Shown here: piece after piece, positions 14,450-22,072 of the stretch
Position numbering within the stretch: the stretch's first letter is position 1
Layout: each line of letters begins with the position of its first letter
From: Symbiodinium natans
Taxonomy: Eukaryota; Sar; Dinophyceae; Suessiales; Symbiodiniaceae
Length of the DNA stretch: 25,000 bases
NCBI GenBank assembly: GCA_905221605.1
Contig: CAJNDS010000907.1
Location: forward strand, 1-25,000
Direction of reading: 5' to 3'
Notes under the pieces: generated by a model
The model's database searches: none
Told to the model about the DNA's origin: nothing
The model's input: the letters and a program-made list of their open reading frames with translations, nothing else
Translations under genes and position numbers: made by a program

Positions 14450-14690
14450 TGCAAGAACGCGCATCCAAAATAATCAGCAATTTCGGGCTCCCCGGAACCC
14501 AGACTGGCCAAAGATGCCTTTTGAAAGTGTTGCCGTTCTTGAAACCTTTGGTTCGATTTGTTTGCTGAAAACCTATCGTTCAACCTTTCAAAACTTCAAA
14601 ACACTGCAGAGCTTCAACGTTTCAATGTTTTTATGTACAAAGACTGTCGGCCTCCCCCCGAAACCCCGACGAGCCAAAGGTTGACATTTT
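13955..14690. repeat. Cluster of GGCCTC...GGGTTCCGGGGGAGGCCGAAA elements in both orientations
   Basis: A 35-40 base element with GGCTGG..GGGTTCCGGGG..GCCGA occurs on the plus strand near 14107-14137 (partial), 14187-14222 and 14303-14340, and in reverse near 14481-14520 and 14646-14680. The copies at 14303 and 14520 face each other across the CAA run. Open frames on both strands pass through; their shared GLPG/EPEI stretches derive from the element. Confidence 0.75.
14404..14448. repeat. (CAA)15 microsatellite
   Basis: Fifteen uninterrupted CAA units, at the centre of an inverted pair of the GGGTTCCGGGG element. It would encode poly-Gln, poly-Thr or poly-Asn on plus and poly-Leu on minus, none supported as translated. 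Confidence 0.95.
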
Positions 14691-14699
14691 TGCTTTTGT

Positions 14700-14997
14700 A
14701 AACTTTTTGTTCAGAGATCCATAAAGCTTGTACAAACATCTGAACAGATTTCGGCTTCTCTTTCACAATTTGATAAATTCTCGAAACTCTTCTGAAAGTG
14801 CTTTTCAACATTTAAGCCAACAGGCCAACAGAGACCCAGTCAAACAGACCCCACAGGTCCTACGTACATGATATGTATACACACGTTTGAGTTCAGGCAT
14901 CTGGCTGGGTGCTTACACAACATGCAATGTGTGAACCCCTTGGAGACACGTGCTCTTAGATGTGATGTCCACTATGACACGGTCTGGCGTAGTCCGG
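14700..14997. other. Downstream of the ankyrin gene, no feature
   Basis: About 300 bases between the fold-back repeat cluster and the putative stop codon of the ankyrin gene. It would hold the 3' end of that gene. I see no recognisable polyadenylation motif; dinoflagellates lack a reliable one. Confidence 0.4.
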
Positions 14998-15222
14998 TCA
15001 GCATGGTTGTGGGCTATCTGCTGAGTTGAAGTGAAGGGCAAGGACTGGGTCTCGGTAAAATACAACATTCAGGACATCATCTTTCAAAGGCATTTTTTGC
15101 TGCGTGATACAAGCTGCTGGTTTTGGAATGTTGCATGTGCAAACTGCAAACTCTTCATGGACGCATGACCCTTTGCACCCGGCTCTGTGGAGCCTTTCGA
15201 GATTCTGAACCTTTGTTTTCTC
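14998..15222 (-). CDS. Probable 3' terminal exon
   Basis: After CTGTGCAG the frame reads KVQNLERLHRAGCKGSCVHE, then KMPLKDDVLNVVFYRDPVLA and LHFNSADSPQPC before TGA at 14998-15000. A second frame from the same acceptor (KGSTEPGAKGHASMKSLQFA, stop near 15084) fits the phase of the GTCCGT donor upstream. I favour the longer frame on composition; the other is a real alternative. Confidence 0.4.
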   Translation of the reverse strand, partial: EKTKVQNLERLHRAGCKGSCVHEEFAVCTCNIPKPAACITQQKMPLKDDVLNVVFYRDPVLALHFNSADSPQPC

Positions 15223-16783
15223 CTGCACAGATCGCATGGAAAAGCCTTATCCCACCCACGGACCTCTGTGGATCTGGAGCGGCTACGGACATCCATGGAC
15301 CCCTATTCACCCCTGCTGTCATAGCACCCCCCAATACAATCTGCACCGGGCCAGGGCGAAGCGTGCTTTCGCAAACAACGCTGTGGCTCTCAAGCTGTCT
15401 CGGAGTCAGACCCTGCATTTGCAGCTTCAGGCCCCTCAGCGAATCTTGAATGCGAACAAGAGCCTGGCAAACACATCCCGCATTCTCGCACAATGACAGA
15501 TAGATAGATGGATAGATATATGTATATATATATATGCTTGCATATTTTTGTGTAGAGATTTTTAGATTTTGGTATAGGTATGTCCATATATATATATATG
15601 TATATAGATATGTTGGAAGCGTCTAAGTTCACAATCTTTGTCACGGCTGTAGAAGTCCCTAGAAGCGATATCAATGGCCTGATGAGTGGCTCATGAAAGG
15701 CACCTCGACACACTCCTTTCGATCATGAAAAGCCGCCATTGTCAATGGAGTCCAGCCATTCTGAGCCTCCCAGGCTTTCGTTGGATCTTTCGTGTCCTTT
15801 AGTGTCCTTTGAAAGAACACGTCGCGAATGAAAACAACAAATCGTCGGCCTTGTAGTTCAGGTCGGCGCCTACCAGAAAAGAGCACAGCAATCTGTCATT
15901 ACCTCAATGCTGAAGGACCTACACTGAGCTCCATGCGTTTTGCAATGATTTGCTTCACTTGAACGCCAGACAACTCATGCATCTGCTTGACCATCTCCTG
16001 AGATGCGATAACGTGTAGTTTTGGTGATTTCCGTACCAGCTTCCGGATTCCAAAACAGCGCTCCTCACCCAGCTTCTGCCTCGCTTCTGGGCTGTTCTCC
16101 TCAAACACACAGCCCTGCCAACGGCGTGCCGCGGAGGGGGGGGGGGGGTTGAGGGAGGAAGCCCTTTGAAGGGGAGCTTCAAGGGTTTGAAGGGCTTGAA
16201 GGGTTTGGGGGGGTTCAAGGGCTTGAAGGGGGGAATGAAGCGGGGCTTCGGGGCTTCAAGAAACGCTTCAAGGGCTTCAAGGGGGGCTTCCAGGGCTTGA
16301 AGAGGGGCTTGAAAGGCTTCGAAGGGGGGGTCGAAGGGGGGCTTCAAGGGCTTGAGGGGAGCATGGAAAGTGGGGCTTCATGGGCTTCAAGGGCAGCTTC
16401 AAGGGCTTCAAGGGAATAACGTGCATGAAATGAAGCTGATCGTTGCAGCACAGGATTTCGAGCAAATAATGCGCCTGCAAGGGTGGACTCCAGTCCGGCC
16501 TTGGGTACAACATGATGCAGTCATGGGTAGAGACAAAAGCCGTGGTAGCTGAAGCTGAGCGCCACTCTGCAGGAAGACGTTGAGCACACCCATATGTCGC
16601 GCACGTGCTGCACGGAAAACAGGACAATCAAAGTCCTGCACTTGTTCTGCACAGCCCCTTGGCATTCACGATTGTGCAACGTCCTTGTTGTGCCGCATGG
16701 GGTCGCAACGTGCTTCAAGAAGCTGTTTGGCCTTGATGATCCGCTTTTTGCGTCGAATTTCAATGAATTTTCTTTCACGAGCA
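14998..16783 (-). CDS. Ankyrin-repeat gene (whole model, partial)
   Basis: Minus-strand exons at 16681-16783, 16555-16635, 15903-16108, 15850-15902, 15704-15766, about 15240-15463 and 14998-15222 form a plausible gene. At least two ankyrin repeats are visible, followed by a C-terminal region without a known domain. Junctions 16681/16635 and 15850/15766 keep phase 0. The exon at 15903-16108 and the last two are less certain. The 5' end is not found; it may lie above 16783. A scaffold role is inferred only from the ankyrin family. Introns hold GGCTTCAAGGG and TATA/GATA repeats. Confidence 0.5.
15240..15463 (-). CDS. Probable exon downstream of the ankyrin repeats
   Basis: Follows TTGCCAG and reads VRIQDSLRGLKLQMQGLTPR, then VQIVLGGAMTAGVNRGPWMS and VAAPDPQ. 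A Ub-like or ankyrin signature is not apparent; the composition is protein-like. A GTCCGT donor near 15261 is the preferred 3' end, and the frame stays open below it. Confidence 0.45.
15490..15615. repeat. TA/GATA simple repeats
   Basis: GATAGATAGATGGATAGATA followed by two (TA)n runs. They lie in the putative intron between the last ankyrin exon and the C-terminal exons. Confidence 0.85.
15704..15766 (-). CDS. Ankyrin gene exon, 21 codons
   Basis: Reads AQNGWTPLTMAAFHDRKECV and Glu, then a GTGCCT donor. NGWTPLTMAAF is a textbook ankyrin start and KECVE the second helix. Exactly 63 bases, phase 0-0. Confidence 0.65.
15767..15849 (-). other. Putative 83-nt intron with GC donor
   Basis: Minus-strand sequence begins GCCGACG after AAG and ends TGGGAG before GCT. 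It restores GADLNYK-AQNGWTPL in frame, the normal ankyrin spacing. Donor type, AG|G acceptor, phase and position in the repeat all match the intron at 9892-9970. Confidence 0.55.
15850..15902 (-). CDS. Ankyrin gene short exon, 17 codons
   Basis: After ATTGAG it reads NDRLLCSFLVGADLNYK and ends at AAG before GCCGAC. LLCSFLVGADLN is the second helix and loop of an ankyrin repeat. The exon begins in phase 1 and ends in phase 0. Confidence 0.5.
15903..16108 (-). CDS. Probable exon of the ankyrin gene, helical
   Basis: Reads MFEENSPEARQKLGEERCFG, then IRKLVRKSPKLHVIASQEMV and KQMHELSGVQVKQIIAKRME before a TAA at 15899-15901. Charged, helical and convincing in composition. Its border with the next exon is a problem: a GTGTAG donor would leave an intron of only about 20 nt. 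A strong GTGAGG donor near 16064 would instead splice in phase to the next exon and make the later part intron. The two readings need transcript evidence. Confidence 0.45.
16134..16432. repeat. GGGCTTCAAGGG/CTTGAAGGG tandem repeat
   Basis: Nearly 300 bases of 9-20 bp units built from GGGCTTCAAGGG and GCTTGAAGGGG, preceded by a run of about 13 G. Because GGGCTTCAAGCCC-like halves are self-complementary, the tract can fold. It lies in an intron or non-coding part of the ankyrin gene. The minus strand reads as poly-(Pro-Leu-Lys/Ala-Pro) and is not called coding. Confidence 0.85.
16555..16635 (-). CDS. Ankyrin gene exon, next repeat
   Basis: Begins after GTGCAG and reads DFDCPVFRAARARHMGVLNV, then FLQSGAQ. 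Joined to the preceding exon it gives CDPMRHNKD-DFDCPVFRAARARHMGVL, a full ankyrin repeat pattern. The usual TPL is replaced by CPVF. The lower limit is arbitrary: the frame stays open to about 16408, and two other frames are also open below 16550, so the donor is not resolved. Confidence 0.6.
16681..16783 (-). CDS. Ankyrin gene exon, 34 codons
   Basis: After a TAAAG acceptor, with a TAA closing the frame just upstream, it reads ERKFIEIRRKKRIIKAKQLL and then EARCDPMRHNKD. KQLLEARCDPM fits the end of one ankyrin repeat (helix 2 plus loop). A GTTGCA donor begins the 45-nt intron 16636-16680, and the exon leaves in phase 0. Confidence 0.6.
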
Positions 16784-17397
16784 CTTTAGCTAGCTGTGAG
16801 CACATAGCCGAGAAGAATACTCCTTTTCCGGCGCCACAGCGCAGATCATAAGGACAAACAATGATGAAGACAGGATGGGGGCAGCGAGGGTGGAGGGACC
16901 GGTGAGGGTGTGGGAAGCGAAGTGAGGCCTTGCGAAAACGCCAGGCCTCCGCTGCGACCGCTATGAGAACTCGAGAAGCGGAAATAGGAGCCGTCCTGGT
17001 TCCCCTGTCACCTTCATTGCCTTCATGTGTGTCCCCAGCCGGGCCCAGCTTTGCTGTACAACACAAGTGAGCGCGTGCTGGCTATGTATCTTATGTGTCA
17101 TAAGCAAGGGCATGGAGCTAATGAACATGCAGCAACGTGGGCTGAGTGCATACATGCTCGGAATGGTTAGGGCCTGATGCGATGTACCAGCAGGATGTCT
17201 AACGCGCGGGTTATGTTTCCGAGCCAACTTGGCGCTTCGGCACGATGCTTGACTACTCGGATTGTGGCGATACAGCGCGAAATTCCGTATCAAGCTTTGA
17301 AAACATCCATGGGCGCTGACTGCGGTGCACTTTCAGAAGTACAGCATGGGCAGCATGGGAAGCTGGATTGAATGATGCAGCGCGCAAAGATCAGGCT
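16784..17397. other. No confident exon
   Basis: Open frames on the minus strand here are not protein-like enough to call. If the ankyrin gene has further 5' exons they should be in this stretch. A GGGGGCAGCGAGGGTGGAGG purine-rich patch lies near 16876. Confidence 0.4.
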
Positions 17398-17516
17398 TTC
17401 GTGCTTTTCTGGATTTCCGATATGGTTTTCTGCTATTGCCGATATGGTGTTGTTGTATTGCCAATATGGTTCTCTGCTACTTCTGGCGTGGCTTTCTGGT
17501 ATTTCCGTATTTTGTC
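17398..17516. repeat. Degenerate tandem repeat, about 33 bp, GATATGGT type
   Basis: Three to four units of TCTGGATTTCCGATATGGTT / CTGCTATTGCCGATATGGT / TATTGCCAATATGGTTCTCTGC, decaying to the right. It lies just downstream of the stop codon of the minus-strand exon at 17536. Confidence 0.7.
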
Positions 17517-17535
17517 ATGCTCCCTGAGTTAGCAT

Positions 17536-17760
17536 TTAGATTTCACCACACGATAGGTAGATATTTTCGTTCTTTGTAGATGTAGCTGCTGCTACAGCTT
17601 TCTTGAAAGCCGGGCTATAGGCCGTTATAGGCCTGTCTACCGGACCGCTAGGCTTCGATTCTGTTGCTGTGCACTCAATGTCAAAGCAACGTGGGCTTTC
17701 GGCTGAATTCGGTTTGTCGCGCAGAGGTATTAGTGGCAAGGATGCTCTTCGGTATTCCTT
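17536..17760 (-). CDS. Probable 3' terminal exon, 74 codons
   Basis: A GGCTTAG acceptor (whose TAG also closes the frame upstream) precedes 17760. The exon reads KEYRRASLPLIPLRDKPNSA, then ESPRCFDIECTATESKPSGP, VDRPITAYSPAFKKAVAAAT and ends IYLSCGEI with a TAA at 17536-17538. Composition is varied, without low complexity, and typical of a disordered C-terminal tail. No family recognised. The other exons of this gene must lie above 17760, in or beyond the repeat region, so a long intron or a truncated gene copy is implied. Confidence 0.5.
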   Translation of the reverse strand, partial: KEYRRASLPLIPLRDKPNSAESPRCFDIECTATESKPSGPVDRPITAYSPAFKKAVAAATSTKNENIYLSCGEI

Positions 17761-17884
17761 CTAAGCCAATGTGATGCCGCATACGCCACGATGATCAAGA
17801 ACCAAATTATAGGGCATCGATGGCAGCAGTGAACTTTACTTTTCCTAAGGGAGGCCAGCTTTGCGGAGAAATGCAGGGGAGGTC

Positions 17885-18150
17885 ATACCGTGGAAAAACG
17901 ATTCGCGCCGGAAAAAACCGCTCCACGCACCGGAAACACCGGATTCGCTCGGATTCGGAAACTGCAGATTCGCGCACTCCGCCCGGTGGTTACTTGCAGG
18001 TAGATTCGCGAACTGGCTGGCCGCACGCGAGATTCGCGCACTGAACTAGCGCACCCAATTTGCAAACAGATGGTTCGCTGTCACGCACTAACGCTTTGGA
18101 TTCCCGCACCACCCGATTCTCGCACTGGCCAGAGAGGATTTGCGCACTCC
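17885..18150. repeat. GATTCGCGCACT-type interspersed repeat
   Basis: At least seven variants of GATTCGCGCAC or GATTCGCGAAC or GATTCTCGCAC at 13-36 bp spacing. No consistent longer period. Short open frames cross it, but are not called. Confidence 0.7.
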
Positions 18151-18189
18151 TGCAACGAATTCACTTGCAGCCCGAGAAACCCCGACCTC

Positions 18190-18665
18190 ACATCCCCCAA
18201 GCCTAAAAACCCTCAAAACCTCGAGCCACAACAGACCCTTTTGGACAAAACCCTAAACCCTGAACCCGAAAAACCTAAAAGCCTAAACCCTTAAAGTTGT
18301 AAATCCTAAATGCCCTCAAACCTAAAAAGGCCCTAAGCCAGGAAATGCACTCGCAGCCCTGAAAGCATTAACACCGATAAGGCTATCTAGGAGGAAGGGG
18401 GCGCAAAACTCCTGAACCCAAAAACCCACGACCTGAAAGCCTAACCCCAACCCCTATAAGCACGAAGCCCAAAACTAACAAAACCCAAAGCCCCAAAGCC
18501 CCCAAGCCCCAAAAGTACCCTCAGCCGGGTGACTCATGTGCAAAAACCTCTTAACCCTTTTACATGCGGGCCTCGTGACGAAACCTCTTAAACCTAAAGG
18601 ACGAAAAGCCCGAAGAGTCCTCAAGCCGAAAACCTAAACGCCTGATAGGATCCACGAACCCGAAT
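18190..18665. repeat. Degenerate interstitial telomere-like tract
   Basis: About 470 bases of A/C-rich sequence built from CCCTAAA, CCTAAAA, CCCAAAA and CCCTCAAACCTAAA variants. CCCTAAACCCTGAACCCGAA shows the underlying CCCTAAA (TTTAGGG) heptamer most clearly. No G-rich telomeric strand or chromosome end is evident, so it is interstitial. Confidence 0.7.
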
Positions 18666-18737
18666 GCAGAGAGCAGTCACCTATAGCCTATAACGCAAAT
18701 ATTACGCAAAATAAACAAAACGTCAGTGGCCGGCGGA

Positions 18738-19402
18738 CGGACCACCATCACGGACCACCACCACGGACCACCACGCACCACCGCCACGGGACCACCACCA
18801 CGGGCAACCACCACGGACCACCACCACGGGACCACGGACCAACACCACGGACCACCACCACGGGGACCACCACCACGGACAACCACCACGGACCACCACC
18901 ACGGGACCACGGACCACGGACCACCACCACGGGACCACCACCGAGACCACCACCACGGGACCACCACCCCACCCACCACGGACCACCACCACGGGACCAC
19001 CGCCACGGGACCACCACCACGGGACCGCACCATGGGACCACCACCACGGGACCACCACAACGGGACCACCACCACGGACCACCACCTGGCACCACCACGG
19101 ACCACCACCACACTACCACGGGACCACCACACGGGACCACCACCACGCGACCACACCATGGGACCACCACCACGGGACCACCACCACGCGACCACGGGCA
19201 CCTGGGACCACCACCACGGACCATTACCATGGACCACAACCACGGGACCACCGCCACCACCACTGCGGGACCACCACACCACGGACCACCACCACAGGGC
19301 CACCACCACGGAACCACCACCACGGGACCGCCACCACGGACCACCAGTACGGGACCACCAGCACGGACCACCACCACGGGACCAGCACCACGGGATTAGA
19401 TT
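18738..19402. repeat. CCACCACCACGGGA minisatellite
   Basis: About 665 bases of 7- and 13-14-bp units (ACCACGG, ACCACCACCACGGG) with point variants. The lack of T on the plus strand leaves long frames open on both strands (His-Gly-Thr-rich on plus; Trp-Ser-Gly-Val-rich on minus); I treat these as composition artefacts. Confidence 0.9.
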
Positions 19403-19459
19403 TTTTGCCTCAGAGCCCACACGGTGGGACCACAACCAGGACCACCACCAGGGGACGCG

Positions 19460-20062
19460 TACCCTGTGGAGTTCACCCTTACCTTGAAGGATTCGGAACG
19501 CCACGTGGAACGCCGCGGCGGCGCGCGTCCTGTGGAGTTCCCCCTTAGCTTGACGGATGCAGAACGCCGCGGAACGCCACGTGGAACGCCACGGCGGCAC
19601 GCTTCCTGTGGAGTTCCCCCTCAGCTTGATGCAGTCGGAACGCCGCGGAACGCCACGTGGAACACCACGACGGCGCGCGTCCTGTGGGTTCCCCCTTAGT
19701 TTGACGGAGTTCCCCCTTAGCTTGACGGATTCGCAACACCGCGGAACGCCACGTGGAACGCCACGACAGCACGCGTCCTCTGGAATTCCCCTCAGCTTGA
19801 CGGATTCGGAACGCCGCGAAACGCCACGTGGAACGCCACGACAGCACGCGTCCTCTGGAATTCCCCTTAGCTTGACGGATTCGGAACGCCGCGGGAACGC
19901 CACGGCGGCGCGCGTTCTGTGGAGTTCCCCCTTAGCTTGACGGATTCGGAACGCCGTGGGAACGCCACGACGGCACGCGTCCTGTACAGTTCCCCCTTAG
20001 CTTGACAAGTCAGAACGCCACGGGCACACGCGTCCTGTGCAGTTCCCCCTTAACAGCACGCA
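19460..20062. repeat. Tandem array, unit 53-96 bp (mostly 64-76), nine copies
   Basis: Copies start with TCCTGTGGAGTTCCCCCTTA at 19460, 19528, 19604, 19680, 19776, 19851, 19915, 19980 and 20033. The full unit is about 76 bp and includes GGAACGCCGCGGAACGCCAC and CACGTGGAACGCCACG, so each holds CCGCGG and CCACGTGG palindromes. Later copies lack a 12-base piece; the fourth has a 21-base duplication. A minus-strand frame (repeats of SVKLRG and GVPRGV) stays open over most of it, extending into the neighbouring minisatellite. The array abuts the CCACCACGG minisatellite within about 60 bases. Confidence 0.9.
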
Positions 20063-20376
20063 TTACGCCACTCGCGGACGCTCCCTCGGCTCTGAAACCC
20101 GGACCTCTAAAGTTAGAGATTACCTGCTGTGTAGAGGGTGGTGTAGAGGAGGTGCAAAACGTCGCAAAACCACCAGTGCTTGCATCGCCAGAGCTTTTGA
20201 TCCACGATGAATCACGAGTGCGTGAAGCTGCGAGAACGACCCCGGTGCTCGAATCGCGCGCTCACTTGAAACGCGATCTGTTCGCAGCGAGCAGCGGATT
20301 CTGCTGCCGATGCCCAACCTTATCCCAACCCTCACCATTCAAGCAGCGCTTGCTCAAAAAAAATCTCCTTGACTAG
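20063..20376 (+). CDS. Open plus-strand frame after the array (weak)
   Basis: The frame continues out of the tandem array and reads VEEVQNVAKPPVLASPELLI, then HDESRVREAARTTPVLESRA and HLKRDLFAASSGF to a TAG. Composition is protein-like, but there is no start, domain or splice support, and it runs against the strand of all nearby exons. Confidence 0.2.
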
Positions 20377-20723
20377 AGGCTAGCTGCACGCGGCTTGCCC
20401 TGTGCGTCCGTAGTCTCTGGGAAGGCAGATCTGTTGAACAGATAACCGGAGTTTGGATTGAAAGTGCTGAAACGATCTTGGCAATGCTTGGCAAAGCTCG
20501 GGCTCGCACAAAGACAGCCTCCATCTTCCCGCACATGTGAAGCCTGAGGTGAAGAGCTCGGAACAAGCGAGCTGGTGCTTGGACAAAAGAAGCCTGCTGA
20601 TTCGTTGGTTTCCCTGATGCCCCAAAGCCTCAAAATATGCGAGCCACCAGTGATACCTCCAAGTCTCGAATACTCCGCAACGGGTGACTTTAAGCATAAT
20701 CGAGTTGATCCGATTAGCCCATA
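20373..20723 (-). CDS. Candidate terminal exon with two open frames
   Basis: After CGTCTAG at 20724 one frame is open for 116 codons to a TAG: it reads SPVAEYSRLGGITGGSHILR, then STSSLVPSSSPQASHVREDG and FNPNSGYLFNRSAFPETTDA. A second frame, in continuity with the ankyrin remnant upstream, is also open over nearly the same interval to 20380. I prefer the first on composition (Ser/Pro/Gly-rich C-terminal tail), but cannot exclude the second. No domain recognised. Confidence 0.4.
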   Translation of the reverse strand, partial: YGLIGSTRLCLKSPVAEYSRLGGITGGSHILRLWGIRETNESAGFFCPSTSSLVPSSSPQASHVREDGGCLCASPSFAKHCQDRFSTFNPNSGYLFNRSAFPETTDAQGKPRAASL

Positions 20724-20727
20724 CTAG

Positions 20728-20860
20728 ACGTGGAGGTCTCATGGCCACGGCTGCGCCGGGCGGGCCAAACACGCATCCATATTCAAGCAGCTTGACGCAG
20801 CCAACGGAACTGAGGTTGCAGCAAAGCAGTTGTCCCGTTCTTGTCAGCAATGTTTGGATC
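20728..20860 (-). pseudogene. Ankyrin repeat segment with frame change
   Basis: After AACAAG at 20861 one frame reads DPNIADKNGTTALL, a clear ankyrin start, then loses the pattern and stops. From about 20815 the ankyrin pattern resumes in another frame as SSVGCVKLLEYG, followed by VFGPPGAAVAMRPP. No intron fits in the few bases between. This suggests a small insertion or deletion and a decaying gene copy; a sequencing error or unusual splicing remains possible. Confidence 0.5.
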
Positions 20861-21361
20861 CTTGTTCCGACAAAGTCAGCTGCATGTTCGGCTGGGTGCT
20901 GCACCCTTCTTCCAACGATTCGCGGGCCAAATTATTCGTCGGTTCAAAAAAATGGGATCACAACTCACATATGTATTGCTGCTCAAACTTCGCAGATGCT
21001 CGGAGCGCAAGGCTGTGGCGACCCGCGTGATGTTTGTGCAGCTAGTACGGTGAGGGATGCAGTAAGAACCCCTAAAGAATCATGAGAGCCATGTTTAGGG
21101 AAGGTGCTTGCACGCGTGAAGCCAGATAGACGCAATCAACGGCTTAAGCCGCTACTTCGCAAAACAACTTCTTTGGCAGCACACGCGATGGGGGATGCAT
21201 CTTAGGGGAACGGTCTTCTGCCTCAGTAGGCACTCATCTTTTGCGGCCCTCCAAGCCACGGACAGCTCTATTTTGCAAGAGGGTCAGCGCCGCCTGGACA
21301 TGCGGCACGGGCATATCTGTTATATCTGTTGTTGCGGCAGTGAGCTGAATCAAGCGGGCAC
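20861..21361. other. No confident exon
   Basis: A minus-strand segment near 21200-21280 reads LSVAWRAAKDECLLRQKT after an ATAG, and might be a small exon. It has no clear donor. Nothing else stands out. Confidence 0.35.
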
Positions 21362-21498
21362 CTCCTTCATCGGATCTTTGTAGAAATTAGCCGTGGTGGC
21401 CTCCGCATGGAAAATCATATCCAAACCAGACAGCTTTGTGCAAAGTCTTGCCATCTGGGCCTGTTCGAGTAGCCGTTCCGAAGACTTTCGGTCGAATC
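21362..21498 (-). CDS. Exon of unknown gene, 45 codons
   Basis: Acceptor CTGAAG precedes 21498 (AG|G form) and a GTGCCC donor follows GAG at 21362. It reads FDRKSSERLLEQAQMARLCT, then KLSGLDMIFHAEATTANFYK and DPMKE. The amphipathic helix-rich sequence is strongly protein-like. It lies downstream of the EF-hand exons on the same strand and may belong to the same gene. No family is recognised. Confidence 0.55.
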
Positions 21499-22072
21499 CT
21501 TCAGCCACATGTGCTCGACCTGATCTGGGCATCGAGCCCAAATGCACGAAGAGGATCAAATCGCTGGGTTGTGCACGACAGGTCTCCTCTTTCACAAGGA
21601 CTTCGCACCTGCGTAATTTCACATGTGAAATTCAGGGTCAGGTACGCCACAAATTTGCCTTGAAAGCTCTGCCGCAGCATTGCGCGGTCCCGACCCACAA
21701 ATTCCCACGATTCTCCTCGATTCTGTTGCTTGCTTTTTCTTAGTCGCCTCGATTCTCCTCGGCCCCCGCACGAGTAGGCTTTTACTATTTCTTCATTTGT
21801 CAATACTTCTTTAATGTTTTGCGATCTTTGCGGAGTTACGCCTGTTCTCAAGTTTTGGGGGCAAGTGCATGTGGGGCAAAGGGGCAAGTGAGGCAAGCGG
21901 AGCAACGTGTTTTGGCGCTGGGCTGGCCGTGGGCGCCCGCATCTTGCGGGTCACCACCACCTCTCGGACGCAGGAGCGCAGACAGACAAAAGGGATCGAG
22001 TTGACGGAAGGACACAATATCCGGTTGACGGGGAGGATGTGGGGAAGCCGTGGACAAGCCGGCTTGACTTTG
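21499..22072. other. No confident exon
   Basis: Open frames on both strands without clear exon borders. Ordinary composition, no repeats recognised. Probably intron if 21362-21498 and the EF-hand exons are one gene. Confidence 0.35.

Noticed and set aside
14176-14684. Open frames of over 130 codons on both strands through the CAA repeat
   Set aside because: They run through inverted copies of one element, and their similarity to each other follows from the inverted repeat, not from protein conservation.
18677-19903. A minus-strand frame of over 400 codons rich in Trp, Gly, Ser and Val, and a 253-codon His-rich plus frame
   Set aside because: Both arise from the CCACCACGG minisatellite and the adjacent array, which contain few stop trinucleotides in any frame. 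Frames are open on both strands at once, and nothing resembles a real domain.
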